NCBI GenBank assembly: GCA_021442155.1
Contig: CM038232.1
Location: 65,081,555-65,145,554, forward strand
Direction: 5' to 3'
From: Cymbidium sinense
Lineage: Eukaryota; Streptophyta; Magnoliopsida; Asparagales; Orchidaceae
DNA length: 64,000 bases
Shown: positions 12,376-24,150 of the stretch, piece by piece
Position numbering within the stretch: the stretch's first letter is position 1
How the letters are laid out: the number at the start of each line of letters is the position of its first letter
Notes under the pieces: model-generated
Seen by the model: the letters and a program-made list of their open reading frames with translations, nothing else
Databases searched by the model: none
Told to the model about the DNA's origin: nothing
Program-made: the position numbers and the translations under genes

Positions 12376-12999
12376 CTAAGGTGCTACCCTAGGAGGTAGA
12401 ACTTTGCCACTATGATGGTTGACTTCAGTGACTTCATAAGATGGTTTAATGGAAAGTTCTACTTGCTCATCAGGTTCACCTACAACTTCTTCTATAGGAT
12501 CATCAGAGTCAAATGACTCTAAATCTATCTCAATGGGTGAACCTGGGTGATTTAGAAATGGGTAATCCATTTCAAAATCAGAAAGGAGTGGATCAAAATT
12601 GTTATAATTATTAGTACTTGGAGAGCTTTCTATAAGAATGAAATCATCAAGATCATCAAAAGTAGAGAGAATGTAAGCAAAATCAGTCTTCTTATTCATT
12701 GATTTCTTAGTTTTGGATGAAGGTACAAAATAGAAATCAAGTAAAGTATGTAGAGCGAGGGATTTGGCACCCCCTTCCACTGATACAGTACAAAAACTAG
12801 AAGAAGAATAGGCTGAAGGAACTGTGGCTGCAACTGCAGAAGGAGTGCTAGATTCGATTGGTGGTTGTACTAATATGCTATCCCGAGCAAGTGGAAGTTG
12901 TTGTTGCTGCTGTTGGGCTTCTACCTCCCTCAAGTTATCTATAGTAACTTGCAAACCTTCCTTAGAATTGGAGATTTGAGGTGCTTCAGGCACCTGCAA
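12376..12999 (-). CDS. Intact 207-codon acidic spacer ORF between gag and protease
   Basis: This ORF stays open for 207 codons while the flanking gag and pol are full of stops. Its N-terminal third has a Gln run (EAQQQQQQLPLA) and Pro/Ser/Ala-rich sequence. The centre reads KKSMNKKTDFAYILSTFDDL. The C-terminal half is strongly acidic (SPIEIDLESFDSDDPIEEVV) and then basic near the end. No domain was recognised. By position it is a gag-pro linker of the Tat/Ogre polyprotein. It could be chance survival or a less constrained region; it looks disordered. Confidence 0.5.
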   Translation of the reverse strand: MQVPEAPQISNSKEGLQVTIDNLREVEAQQQQQQLPLARDSILVQPPIESSTPSAVAATVPSAYSSSSFCTVSVEGGAKSLALHTLLDFYFVPSSKTKKSMNKKTDFAYILSTFDDLDDFILIESSPSTNNYNNFDPLLSDFEMDYPFLNHPGSPIEIDLESFDSDDPIEEVVGEPDEQVELSIKPSYEVTEVNHHSGKVLPPRVAP

Positions 13000-13019
13000 G
13001 GGTAACTTTCTGATCTTAG

Positions 13020-14961
13020 AAATGATTTTCTTGGAGGTTTGGGATAGGGAGATATCCCAACCTTCCTCTATCTTGAGAAGATTGCGTGTATCCCCAAGGA
13101 TTATCCTAACAGAACTAGAGGGTTATTTTAATAGGTATTCTTTAAGAATGACAATGGCGACTTGTAGCTATGCTCGTCCTTAAAGGAAAAGCAATCTTCC
13201 AAGACATGACCTCATGGGGTAGGAAAAGGTTTAGATCATGACTCTTTCCCACATCCTCCAGCCTCCTAGGCTCTGGTAACTAAAATCAGGCTTCTTTAAG
13301 AGGTTCTTAAAGATCTTCCTGACTACCTCCCTCTTGAATGAATAAGGTTTATTTAATTTATCGCCAAGAGTAGGTAAATGATAGTTACCTGGTGGTGGAT
13401 AGCTGCACTACTACTAATGTTGTGGATGGAGATACTACTGAGCCGGAGAGGGTGGAGGCCACTATGGCACTTGAGGTGGCCGATATGATCAGTGGCAAAG
13501 GAGGTGGTAGAGGAGGCTACTGAGCTTGAGGTTTATATGATTGAACCCTGGCTGGTTATTTCCCCTTATCAACTAATGTGACTACCCCTGGCTTTTTCTT
13601 AAATGCCTTCTATGATCTGGGCTTAGTTGACTGATCTTAGAAAGGTAACTATTTGACCTCTCCTTATAGACTATCCACCTTGTTGATTAATTTCTCAAAT
13701 GTGTTAATGGTGAACCCTTTAAGCATGAAGGCAACCGGGCCATGAATATTCTTGAGTAGAATTTTAATGGCATGTTGTTTGTACTATTGTGGTTCACATT
13801 TCATACTTAAATTATGCCATTTAAGAATGTAATCAACAAGAGACTCATCGGGTGTTGAGCTATAATGAGATCACAATTCCCTTTTTGAGCTTTAGTAAAT
13901 CTCTTAATAAAGAGCTCTAACTCAGAAATATCTTCTGAACCATTGGGTAGTTCAGCATACCATTCAAATGAGATGTCTATCAAGCTACTTACGAAGAGGC
14001 AAAATAAGAGTGCATCACTGCCACCGGCATTGCAACATTCAGCTCTGAAATGTGCTATGTTTTGCCAGGGGATCCCAGTGCCATGAAAAATTTTGAAGGA
14101 AGGAGGCACAAAGCCCTTAGGGTATTGGACACCATCAAATTCTTCTAGGTAGGGTCTACCCTTTGGAACATATAAGCCACCTCGGGCTTGCGCCAATGCA
14201 TCCCTCACCTATTACTCCACCATGTGTTTAATGTCTTTTTCATGCATGGAGGTGCTATCTACCACCATCCTATGTAAGCTACCACTATCTCCCTCTACAG
14301 GAATGCATCCAGGATGGACTAAAGTGTGTGCCAACTCCATCTACTGAGAGAATGAAATCAGAGCTGAATTTTGCAATGCTGACACCACTTCCATCAACTC
14401 TCCGATCTTCTTCCCCATTTGATCAATATGATCATCCCTTGTCTAAGCTGGTAGAGGAGGTGTTGAGTTGAATGGATGGCATTGTCCTCTTCAACTACAA
14501 TACCTTCCTGACGTGTTGATCTCTCACAAGGGAACTCTAGTATCGACCATGTGAACCTCTCAATCCTCAAGAAGATCATCATCATCTAGAACAAAGCTGG
14601 CCTTTCCCTCCTCACAATATGATCGATAACTTCCTATAAGTTCTCTATTCTCTATAAAGTACTGTGCTAAAATAACATCTAAGGAGCGATCTAACTGTGC
14701 CGGAACAAATATGTGCTGCTGACCGGTAGAGGGGTTATGCTCACTGATAGAGATGAACCTAACACTACTTGTCACTAGAGTGGTAGCTCTGGGAGGGCCA
14801 AGCTCGTTGGAAGAGATGTGCTCATGACTGCTCATGGGTGGAGTAGTGTCCCTAGGGAGATCCACTACCATGGAGACTACAAAACTGTCCCCTTGCCCCT
14901 CTACAACTACTGTTGTCACTGGCTCTAATGGTGGTGGTGGTGGTGGTGGTGGTGCGGCCAT
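13020..14961 (-). pseudogene. Gag of the Tat/Ogre element, frameshifted
   Basis: The likely start is the ATG at 14961, giving MAA followed by eight prolines encoded by a (GGT)n run on the + strand (143-codon frame including upstream codons, to 14560). Frame changes follow. The capsid-like part (14208-13807, 133 codons) contains YVPKGRPYLEEFDGVQYPKG, FHGTGIPWQNIAHFRAEC and SFEWYAELPNGSEDISELEL, the typical Ty3-gypsy gag pattern of 'W..l' and 'f..rF'. Weaker matches (GFTINTFEKLINKVDSL) continue to about 13650; the region to 13020 is Pro- and Ser-rich. No zinc knuckle was found. Gag forms the particle that encloses element RNA. Confidence 0.75.
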
Positions 14962-14979
14962 GATGCTGCAGAGTCGCCA
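14962..14979 (-). promoter_or_regulatory. Candidate primer-binding site of the Tat/Ogre element
   Basis: The minus strand reads TGGCGACTCTGCAGCATC. From memory, the first 12 bases fit the tRNA-complementary site common in plant Tat/Ogre elements (TGGCGACTCYGC...). It lies just before the gag ATG at 14961 and at the left side of the region taken as the right LTR. The 3' third does not match, and the same bases are open in gag-like frames, so this may be chance. Confidence 0.4.
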
Positions 14980-16862
14980 TTCCTTCTTCACCAGGCGAAG
15001 TAGGAGGTCGAGTAGGGGAACTCGCCCTCACCTCAATCGATGGAGTGGATGAAGTGGGATCCTTTGGCCATAGCCAGATCACCAAGGGGCTTTCTTCTCC
15101 TCGGATACTATCTTCTATGTCTTCTTTGGAACAATGTGTATTCAATAAGAAAGGCATCTTATGATTAAATAGGATGGATTACTATCACATAACACACATT
15201 CATTTATTTCTTTCCATCATGTATATCATGCATATGAATAATCTTAAGCATACATATACATGCAATGTAAATCCTAGCATACTTTGATGATGAATGTAAA
15301 CAAGTGTATTTGAACATTTAAATATTTCATTTGTTGATTGAATTATGAATGCATATCTTTATTATGTAAAAATGAGAGGTTTTTCATCCATTAGCTAAAT
15401 ACAAATTCACATGTATAAAATTTTTAAGTACGACACCATTATTTTCTACATTAAGGGTGTAAGGTACAAGACCTACTTAGGGCTACCTAAAGCCTCACAG
15501 CCCTGGGATGTCCAGACTAATATACCACTTTTCTTAGATTACTGTAAATGTATGAGTAAGTATAAGGATAGGAAAATCCATGGAAAGGTTATACTTGACT
15601 TATTTGATTTATGATTCTTATTTATTGGCGACATCATACATGCATATGTATAAGAGTTTTAAGTGAGTATGGAGACATTGTTTTCTACACCAGGGGCATA
15701 TGATACAAGACTTACTTAGGGCTACTTAAAGCCTCGCAGTCTCAGGATGTCCAGACTAGTATACCACTTTTCTTATACTTGATTTATTTGATTTATGATT
15801 CTTATTTATTGACCACATCATACATGCATATGTATAAAAGTTTTAAGTTAGTACGGCACTATTGTTTTCTACACCAGGGCCATAAGGTACAAGACTTACT
15901 TATGGCTACTTAAAGCCTTGCAGCCCCGGGATGTCCACACTAATATAACACTTTTTTCAAATACATATGAATGTACAAAAAGAATCAAATGGATAAGGAA
16001 TCATGCAAGAAATTAGGTTTGATTTGGTTGTGTAATTTACATGTGTCATAGGAATAGATTTAGGCAAGTATTATGTTCTTTTCAAATGAACTAAACACTT
16101 GCAAATCTATGTGAATCCATATTAAGAGGGAAAAGAACCTCATATTACACATCTTATACTATCATCACATATAAGCTTATAGATATTTGTAATTAACATT
16201 ACTTCATTTATAATAATGTATTTATTAGTTTTGAAAATAGTTTTTGGCTTAATAGTGATAATAGCCACTCATATTTTTAATTTAAGTCAACACATATAAT
16301 TTGACATAAAAGAAAATATTTTATTTAATTAATTTTTAAAATAAATGAATGCATGATTTCATATGGCAAGAAATATTTAGCATGTTTGGAAAGAAGCAAA
16401 AGTATGTAAGCACATGATTTCATTCACCCCAATTAATTCCTAAAGACAATCATATTAAATAAGGCTTATTTAAAATAAACCAAAATTTAAAGACATTTTT
16501 AACTTTGAGTTTGATTTGATTTAGGAAATATGAGAGGGGTTTGCTAATCCTAAACCATTTCTCCATGTTTGAACTTAATTTGGTTTAATGAAGAATATTT
16601 AAGTTGATTTTATATTTTAATTAGGTTAAGGTATGAATTAAATGAATTAATTAACCCTTATGTATATCACCTTAAATTAATTAACTAATTAATAATAAGC
16701 CAATATGATATGCAACCACATGAAAAGTAAATTTGCAATGCTCCTAAGAAATGAAAGGGGACTAATGCAATTGGCTTATGATTACTAGTTAATTAAGCTT
16801 AAGGAATCTCACTTAATTACTTTTATGATTTTCTAACACATGTGAGCCAACCATAATTTCAC
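14980..16862 (-). repeat. Right (5') LTR of the Tat/Ogre element, truncated
   Basis: Bases 16198-16862 match 1-660. The part between the candidate primer site and 16198 would correspond to LTR sequence lying left of the window. The match stops abruptly at about 16862 after 'gagccaaccataatttcaca', while the left copy goes on, so the U3 portion of this LTR has been lost. The left edge depends on the primer-site call and is uncertain. Confidence 0.55.
15412..15965. repeat. Three tandem repeat units inside the right LTR
   Basis: Units begin with 'tgtataa.a.ttttaagt' at 15412, 15647 and 15831 (235 bp, 184 bp and a partial of about 135 bp). Each contains 'ttgttttctacaccaggg', 'ggctacttaaagcctcgcag', 'gggatgtccagactaatata' and 'ccacttttctta'. 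The first unit carries about 50 extra bases before the tail 'tatttgatttatgattctta'. Confidence 0.85.
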
Positions 16863-17338
16863 ATGTGAAGACAGTAAATTTTAAGAGAAATATAAAAAAG
16901 CTACTCGACTAATATCTCTATTGAAAATAGATGTAGAAATTATAATTAAATGTGAATCGTTAGTCTTAATCCACCCAACTATTTAGGTTAGATTTTAAAA
17001 TTCATTTTGATCAAATTCTTGAATGAGGTGTTAAATCTATGCTCTAGAAATATTTTTAAGTAATTTTATCCATATAACATTTAGTCTACCCCACTTTATT
17101 TCTACTCTTGCACTAATTTTATCATAACCTTCTTTAGATGTATTTTGTATAATTCATTATAAATGTGCAGATCTCCTAAGTCTACTCTCCATTATTTTAT
17201 CATCATGCATGAATCTACAATCATAAATTATGGTGAATAACAAACTATAGTAAGATACGATGTCAACCTAGATAAGTTAACAAAATTATAGTGAAAAGTA
17301 AACAAAAGCTGAATAGAGTTGAATCTAAGATTAGATGT
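16863..17338. other. Unassigned AT-rich sequence between the LTR break and duplicated segment A
   Basis: No ORF or repeat partner for this stretch was found in the window. It separates the truncated LTR from the start of duplicated segment A. Confidence 0.4.
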
Positions 17339-19759
17339 TGATTGAGGGATTTAAAATAGAAAAATAAGAGAATTGTTTGAAAAAAAAAAAAAAAAAGCTA
17401 AATGAAAGAAAAAATTTGAGAATATAGGAAAGATTTTAAGTTATTGTTTGATAGGAAAGTTAAATAACAAGCATGGGATTGGGCTAAAATTGGATAAAGT
17501 TAAAAGATAAATATATTAAGCTTAATATGATTAGTTACTTATCGATAGGATGATTGCTATCAAGACAAAATTGGCAAGCAAGTTATAAATATGGCTAATG
17601 CTTATGCTCCTTAAGCTAGATTAAAATGTAGTTTAAGTAATAATTTTAGTAAGCGATTTATAAATGCAACATATATATCGTGAAATAAATGATATTTACT
17701 ATAAGTGATTTAAATTTCATGTAAGCTCTAATTAGATAAGTTATAAGAGAAGATTTAAAATATTAAATTTATAAGAGATATATTATAAAAAAAGAAGCTA
17801 CACTTACTTTCAAGAGAGAGTAGAGTCAAATCATTACTAGATTCCTTCTTTACTTAGAAGAACAAAAAACCCTCTTGCAAAATTTGTAAGGCAAATCCAA
17901 TTGAGAGTTAGACCACATGACATAGAATAATAGTTATGACCATAAATTTGAAGTGGATAACAATGCATCAAACGAAATTATTGCAATGATATAAGGTGGT
18001 TAAATTAGTGAAAATTATGAATCTTTCAAGATAGGTTGTTGAAAGGGCCAAATTAATTTTTTAATTAATTCAAACCTAACGTGGGTTATGATGACTAGTT
18101 TCATTGACTAAAATAATTTAGATGTTTTAAGAGATTCTAAAACTACATCAAACCCTGATAAAGAGATTTGACGATCTAGCAAGAAAGTATAAAGAGTTAT
18201 TAGAAAGAACATATTTTAGAAGACAAATAAAATTGACTACTACTAAAGCTTAAATAATAATTATAGAAAAGCTAGAAGTCTTATAAAAAAGTAGCAAGTA
18301 AAATAAATGCTATAGATTTTGATGATTCATATGATAAACGTCGTAATAGAAAACAAAAAAAGAGATGTATATGTGCATATGTATCCGTGTGTGTGTGTGT
18401 AATATCTAAGGCAAAGCAAGATATCTAGGAATTTTGATCAAATCAAATGCTTTAAAATGAAGATAATAAGATATTGATGAAAAATGAAGACATTAAAAAA
18501 GAGATAAGAATACTACTATGACAAATTATAAAATAAGACCTTCAAGAAAAATTTGTTTTAGAAAACACATATTATAAATTCATAAAAAAGTGAGGTGGAG
18601 TAAGCTCTAAAAATATGCATAAATACAAGATTTACTTTCATAAGGGATAGATATTTGGAAAGTTATTGGGGATATCATAATAATTTGATGAACAAATCTT
18701 TTCAATGGAGTTTTAAAGGTTAAGAGAATTCCTAACAACTCGAGAAAATTTTATTTTAAAATTAATATTTAATAAAAAAGGGTAGTGTTCGAGATTATGC
18801 TAACTATAAAAGAATCAAACTTAGGAGTCATAAAATGAAACTATAAAAACAATAATATAATATATGATTAATTACATCAAATTTTTGATAACCAAATAAT
18901 TTCAGGCTAGAATGATCTATCTACTATGAAATATATTTTGATGTTAGGATATTTAAGGGAAAAATACATATAAGAGGCAAAGTAACTTCACATAATTGTC
19001 ATTAATTGTAAGTAAACATGTGATGAAATACCTTTTCTTTTGATTTTCTCTCTAGCATTATCTATGATCAGCAAAACTTTTTAAGTCACATGCAAGTTAA
19101 TTTTGTTCCAATGTCTAGATTGCACTAAGCAATGATAATATGGTTATAATTTTATAAAGCTATGAGTAACTGTAAAATAGAACATTAAATTTGATCATTA
19201 CTCTACAGTGATTTAAAAATAATTAAATCACTATTAAAGATTTCAATCTCAATTATGCGAACTTTGGTCGTTGTATAAATCATTGTAAATTCTACAAATT
19301 TTAAGGAGCTTTATTTGTTGTGATTGAAATTATTGTGATGATAGAAATTGATTTATTTATAGTGATCATACAATAATTAAAAGAACTTGTTGTGGCTTTC
19401 AATGCTTCTAAATTGTCCGAATTGATCGGATAATGATATGGACCCAGACAGTGCTTCAAACATCAACAGCAAAAGAGGAAGAAAATCTCCAGCTTGGCTA
19501 AAAGACTTTGTTAAATAAAATTGCAAAGAAAAATATAGCTTCAAGAATAGATCTATCAAAGCCAAGATCAGACTACTACTACAAACAATACAAGCTTAGC
19601 AAATAAAACCCGAGATCTACTAAATACCGGATCGACAACCACAATATGAATAACAGCGTAGAAAATCAAGATCCGGATGATAAAACATGTAAAGAAAAGA
19701 AAATAACAAACAACAATCTAAAGTAGTTAGAATAGGCAAGAATGTAAAGAAACTAGGGC

Positions 19760-19767
19760 TATAAATA
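19760..19767 (+). promoter_or_regulatory. TATA box in the 5' LTR
   Basis: TATAAATA within 'gggctataaataagctctga'. The same box is kept in the 3' LTR at 24749-24756. It is likely the LTR promoter for element RNA. Confidence 0.6.
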
Positions 19768-19835
19768 AGCTCTGAGGAAAAATAGAAAAAAAAGCAATAA
19801 TATTGACTCTTCTGCTACATCTTCTCCTCCTCCTC

Positions 19836-19873
19836 CTTCTTCTTCTTCTTCTTCTTCTTCTTCTTCTTCTTCT
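19836..19873 (+). repeat. (CTT)n microsatellite in the 5' LTR
   Basis: A run of ctt triplets downstream of the LTR TATA box. A shorter (CTT)n run lies at the matching place in the 3' LTR (about 24793-24823). Confidence 0.9.
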
Positions 19874-20075
19874 CCTCTCCCTCTCTCGGCAAAAAAACCC
19901 TAACTCCTCTTTCTCCCACTCTCTACCCCTTCGGCCTCTCTAAAGGTCACTAATACAAAGTTTAGTTTCTTCCTTGATAAGATACGCGGTTCCTTCCCGG
20001 GAAGATTCATCTAAAGGATGAGAGAAAGACGTGTGTGGCTCATCTAACGTCCAAGATTACCCACGGGTCACATCA

Positions 20076-20093
20076 TTGGTGCTCTCGTTGAAC
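20076..20093 (+). promoter_or_regulatory. Primer-binding site region of the chromovirus
   Basis: The bases directly after the 5' LTR read TTGGTGCTCTCGTTGAAC. A TGG beginning next to the LTR end is what a tRNA-primed site should show. The tRNA was not identified. Confidence 0.6.
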
Positions 20094-20113
20094 CTTCATT
20101 CCTGCAAGAAATA

Positions 20114-21050
20114 ATGGCAGACGACACAAGACATGCAACAAAAACATTGGAAGAATCGAAGATTAAATAAAATGATGAACATATGACATCAATCACCATC
20201 ATTTTGAATGAAGCATCACCACTATCGACCATTGAAGATAAGAGCTGGAAAATCAATTCAAAACGACAACAAGGAAGTAAAGAATTACAGGTATGTAACT
20301 CTACTCCTATAGAATTTACTCCTCAAATTAAATCACACAATCAAAATTCAAGACCAGTTAAAGTAGACATGCCTCGCTTTAACGGAGAAAATCCAAAGGG
20401 ATGGTTATTCAAGGCAGACCAATTCTTCCAATACTATAACCTTTCAGAAGAACAAAAGTTCATTATAGCATCAGTTTATATGGATGGACCTGCACTAAGT
20501 TGGTTCCAATGGATGCATCTCAACAAACAACTACATTCTTGGCAAAATTTCAAAGAACAAGTAATACAAAGATTTGGACCATCAGTATACAGAGGCTTAT
20601 GTGGGGAATTAGAAAAATTACAACAAAAGACATTAGTACAAGAATTTATAATGAATTTGAAGAATTAGCAAATCAGATTTCAGGAATTTCACCTGAATTC
20701 CTCCAAAGTTGTTTTGAATCGAAGAGACAAGACATAAAAGAGAAGTTAGAGCATTACAACCAACATCATTACAACAAGCCTTTCAATTGGCAAAATTAAT
20801 GGAGGATAGATTAGCAGATAACATCCACATAGAAAGAAGTTCTCGTAATAACCAAGCAATAGCACTAAAACAACAGCAACCATTACTACCCACTCCAACT
20901 ATTCCAATTCACAACAACATCAATAGTAACAAACCAAATATACCAATCCAGATACTTATAGCAACACAGTTGGAAGAAAGGAAAAAAAGGATTATGCTTT
21001 TGTGATGAAATACCATAAGGGTCCGTAAATCAAAGCTATTTTCCTCATAA
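20114..21050 (+). pseudogene. Chromovirus gag, broken
   Basis: The ATG at 20114 opens the frame but meets a TAA at 20168. The main open part (20183-20668) carries the gag capsid pattern: KVDMPRFNGENPKGWLFKAD, FFQYYNLSEEQKFIIASVYM, GPALSWFQWM and NFKEQVIQRFGPS. A frameshift near 20650 moves the reading to FEELANQISGISPEFLQSCF. At about 20985-21030 the zinc-knuckle region reads KGLCFCDE, so one residue of the usual C-x2-C spacing is missing. Gag would build the particle; this copy cannot. Confidence 0.85.
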
Positions 21051-21119
21051 TAGTTAATGATGATCAGAATACAATCTGCAGCAAGAAAGCCACCAAGAAA
21101 ATTTGTTAGTACATGATGA

Positions 21120-21500
21120 CATTCCAGAAATCAGCTTCAATGCATTCACAGGGCAATCAAACCCGAGAACACTGCGTTTACAAGGAATGATTGGTAATAA
21201 ACTGTTCAAGTACTGATAGATAGTGGATCAACATACAACTTCAGTCAAACTAGCCAAATTCATAGAACACACACAGCATCCTTTTCAAAGTATTAGTGGG
21301 AAATGGAGAGACACTCTAATGCTCGAGTTTGCTCCAACATACCTATCAAATTACAAGGATATATATTCATACAGTTGTTACCTTCTATGCAAGGAGCAGA
21401 TGTAGTATTAGGTGTGCAATGGCTAGAACAACTGGGAGAATGCACCACAGACTATAAGAAGCTCACTATGAAATTCACATACAATGATACAATAATATAA
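21120..21500 (+). pseudogene. Chromovirus aspartic protease, frameshifted
   Basis: Upstream sequence reads SFNAFTGQSNPRTLRLQG. After a frame change near 21205 the active site appears as VQVLIDSGSTYNF, with the D-S-G-S motif intact. It continues to GADVVLGVQWLEQLG (about 21388-21435), the conserved end of Ty3-gypsy proteases. It lies between gag and RT, as expected. Confidence 0.8.
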
Positions 21501-21699
21501 CTACAAGGAGACACAGCTTCAAATGTGAAAAGTATTACTCTACATCAGTTTACAAAACTGAAAAATAAGGATGAGATAGTATCCTACTTACACATCAGAG
21601 AGGTATCACAACAAACAGATTCCACAACAAAAGAGTTCAGTAATCTTCCTGCAAATATACAACAGGTATTACATCAATACCAGGATTTATTTCAAACTC

Positions 21700-22450
21700 C
21701 ATCAGACTTACCTCCCAAAAGGGAAATAGACCATCATATCAATCGTCACGGCTCAATCAATAAAAGTTAAATCCATATTTTCAAAAGACAAAAATTGAGA
21801 AATTAATCAAAGAAATGTTGGATACATGGATAATAAGGAAAGCACCTTTTTTCTTCACTCTTTTAATAAAGAAAAAAGATGGGACTTGGAGATTTTGTGT
21901 GGACTATAGAGCATTAAACAAAATCACCATTCCTGACAGATTTCCCATACCAACACCAAAAGAATTAATGGATGAATTACATGGAGCAACTATTTTTTCC
22001 AAGTTAGACTTGCATTCAAGGTACCACCAAATAGGAATGGCAGAGGAGGATATATACAAAGTAGCATTCAGGACACATGAAGGACATTATGAATTCTTAG
22101 CCATGCCATTTGAGTTAGCAAATGCACCATCAACCTTTCAAGCCATGATGAATACAATACTTAAGCCCTTTCTACGCAAATTGGTGCTAGTATTCTTTGA
22201 TGATATATTAATCTGATCTACCATTGAGCAACATCAACACCATCTACAAGCAGTTCTGGAGAAACAAAAATAAAATGCATTATTTATCAAACTTTCCAAA
22301 TGCACATTCATCCAAGAAAGAATAGAATACTTAGGCCATATACTATCAGCTCAAGGAATAGAAGTAGATCAAAAGAAAATTAAAGCAGCACACTCATGGC
22401 CAATTCCAAATTTTGTTAAACAGTTAAGAGGATTCTTAGGTTTAAGATAT
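21700..22450 (+). pseudogene. Chromovirus reverse transcriptase, interrupted
   Basis: After the linker REIDHHI, the 21815-22216 frame holds [53 protein letters not shown], and [20 protein letters not shown]. The catalytic box reads VFFDDILI, with both Asp residues kept. A TGA follows directly at 22214-22216. Homology continues past it (KLSKCTFIQERIEYLGHILS). RT converts element RNA to DNA. Confidence 0.92.
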
Positions 22451-22539
22451 TACAAAATTTGTAAGGCAATATATCGCAATTGTTGTACCATTAACATCAC
22501 TCCTAGTTAAACAATAATTTCAGTGGTCAGAAAAGAGGC

Positions 22540-22980
22540 TCAAAAGGCATTCATACATCTAAAAGAAGCTATGGTATCCTTACACCATTGGCATTTCCAA
22601 ATTTCTCTCTACCTTTCATCTTAGAAAGCAGATGCTTCAGTCGTAATAGAGCGATTACTCCAAAATAGCCATCCTATTGCATACTTCAGCAAGAAATTAT
22701 CTCCAACATTACAAAAGTCATCAACCTACGCATGGGAACTATATGCTATCACAGAAGCAGTGGGGAGATGGAGGCAATATCTGTTAGGCAACAAGTTCAT
22801 AATTAGAACAGATCAAAAGAAAAGCATAAGAGAGCTAATGCAGCAAATAATTTAGACACCAGAATAGTAAAGATTTTTAATCAAACTTCTGGGCTTTGAT
22901 TATACAATAGAATACAAATCAGGGATCCTAAAGCAAAGGTTGATGCCTTGTCCAAAAATTACAGGAGGAAGATCAATCTA
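22540..22980 (+). pseudogene. Chromovirus RNase H, decayed
   Basis: The reading gives ESDASVVIERLLQ (a shortened form of the family's DASG.GIGAVL block), HPIAYFSKKLSPTLQKSSTY, WELYAITEAVGRWRQYLLG and IIRTDQKSIRELM. The order fits the RT-linked RNase H. Stops and a shortened first block make it non-functional. Confidence 0.85.
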
Positions 22981-23064
22981 CAACAGACATCTCAAAAGTT
23001 CTCACCTATCAGAGTCTCTATGCTTATACCCAATAATTCAACTCTTTAATATAGCAAATTAAAG

Positions 23065-24150
23065 ATGAGACACAAGTTATGCAGTGCAATAGCTCTAATC
23101 GATATAATAGAAAACTCAGAGCTTTTTCCAAAACACAGAATTTATAATGGGTTAGTATACTATAAAAATAGGATTGTAATAGTTGCAGAATCTGAAGTAA
23201 GAATAACAATCATGAGAGAATTGCATTCATCACCAGTAGGGGGTCACTGTGGAATAAAAAGGACATTAGTAAGAATAACTCAACAATTTTACTGGAAAAA
23301 AATGAAGCAAGACATTCAGCAATTTATATCAACCTGCCCCATATGTCAACAAGTAAAATATGATAGCTAGAAACCTACAGGATTATTGCAACCTTTGCAT
23401 ATACCATTAGCTATTTGGGAGGAACTCTTAATGGATTTTATCATAGGTTTGCCCAAATCTCATAATAAAATAGTTATCTTAGTAGTAGTAGATAGACTCC
23501 CAAAGTATGCATATTTTTCAGCTCTTCACACAAATTTTTCAGCAACATCTATTGCTCACATTTTCATTTCAGACATATGCAAACTCCATGGCATACCACA
23601 GTATATGTCGATAGGGATCCTATTTTTATGAGCAACTTCTGGCAAAAATTATTCAGGTTAAGTGGAACCACACTTAGCCATAGTAGCTCATATCATCCAC
23701 AAATAGATGGCCAGACAGAAGTCACTAACAGAACATTAGAACAAACCTTAGGAGCTTTGCTTTAGAGACACCAAAGAATTGGTTATAGTTTCTACCATGG
23801 GCAAAATTCTCCTACAACACCTCAATAAACACATCTAATAATACAAAAGTAGACACACTGTTGCAACAAAGAGACAAAGTACTTCAACAGCTTAAAGAGA
23901 ATTTATAAGAGGCTCAAAAGCAATGCAACAGAGATAATAGAAAAGAAGTCCAATTCCAAATACATGATTTGGTACTAGTGAAACTACAACCATATAGACA
24001 GACTTCAATATCACAGCATCCTTACACAAAATTGCAAAGAAAATACTATGGGCCTTTTAAAATTTTACAGAAGATAGATTCAGTAGCCTATAAAGTGGAG
24101 CTTCCAGAAACAGCAAAAGATCCACAATGTATTCCATGTTTCTAAACTCA
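23065..24150 (+). pseudogene. Chromovirus integrase, interrupted
   Basis: The zinc-binding H2C2 segment is intact in 23065-23370: RELHSSPVGGHCGIKRTL, then STCPICQQVK. The core has the first Asp in LLMDFIIGLPKSHNK (23386-23631), the second in DRDPIFMSNFWQKLF after a frame change, and the Glu in YHPQIDGQTEVTNRTLEQ. The GPY/F module follows: KYYGPFKILQKIDSVAYKVE (about 24036-24100). Stops occur at 23368 and 23763 among others. Integrase would insert the cDNA, giving the 5-bp duplication seen at the ends. Confidence 0.9.

Larger units (their letters stand above)
1..16862 (-). mobile_element. Giant Tat/Ogre-type Ty3-gypsy retrotransposon, decayed
   Basis: Bases 1-660 and 16198-16862 are direct repeats, taken as parts of the two LTRs. 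Between them, read on the minus strand, come gag, a spacer ORF, protease, reverse transcriptase, RNase H, a second archaeal-type RNase H and integrase. That order with a second RNase H is the hallmark of the Tat/Ogre lineage, as are very long LTRs and a long repeat-filled region after pol. The left LTR continues beyond the window and the right LTR is cut off at 16862. Stops and frameshifts are spread through gag and pol, so the copy cannot be autonomous. Boundaries of the left LTR on its inner side were not resolved. Confidence 0.85.
19434..20075 (+). repeat. 5' LTR of the chromovirus
   Basis: It begins TGAT and ends ATCA, a 4-bp terminal inverted repeat. It matches 24407-25051 with small indels; for example the 5' copy has 'cagacagtgcttcaaacatc' where the 3' copy has 'cagtgcttacatcaaacatc'. 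It contains a TATA box and a CTT-repeat tract that is longer here than in the 3' LTR. Confidence 0.92.

Noticed and set aside
14852..15157. 101-codon minus-strand ORF ahead of gag
   Set aside because: Its second half is the GGT-repeat region of gag in another frame (Thr run) and the first half has no recognised domain; it crosses the candidate LTR edge. A role as an extra Ogre-type ORF1 cannot be shown.
16863..17338. Possible reverse-complement LINE tail
   Set aside because: Only a faint likeness to LINE C-terminal sequence on the minus strand; too weak to annotate.
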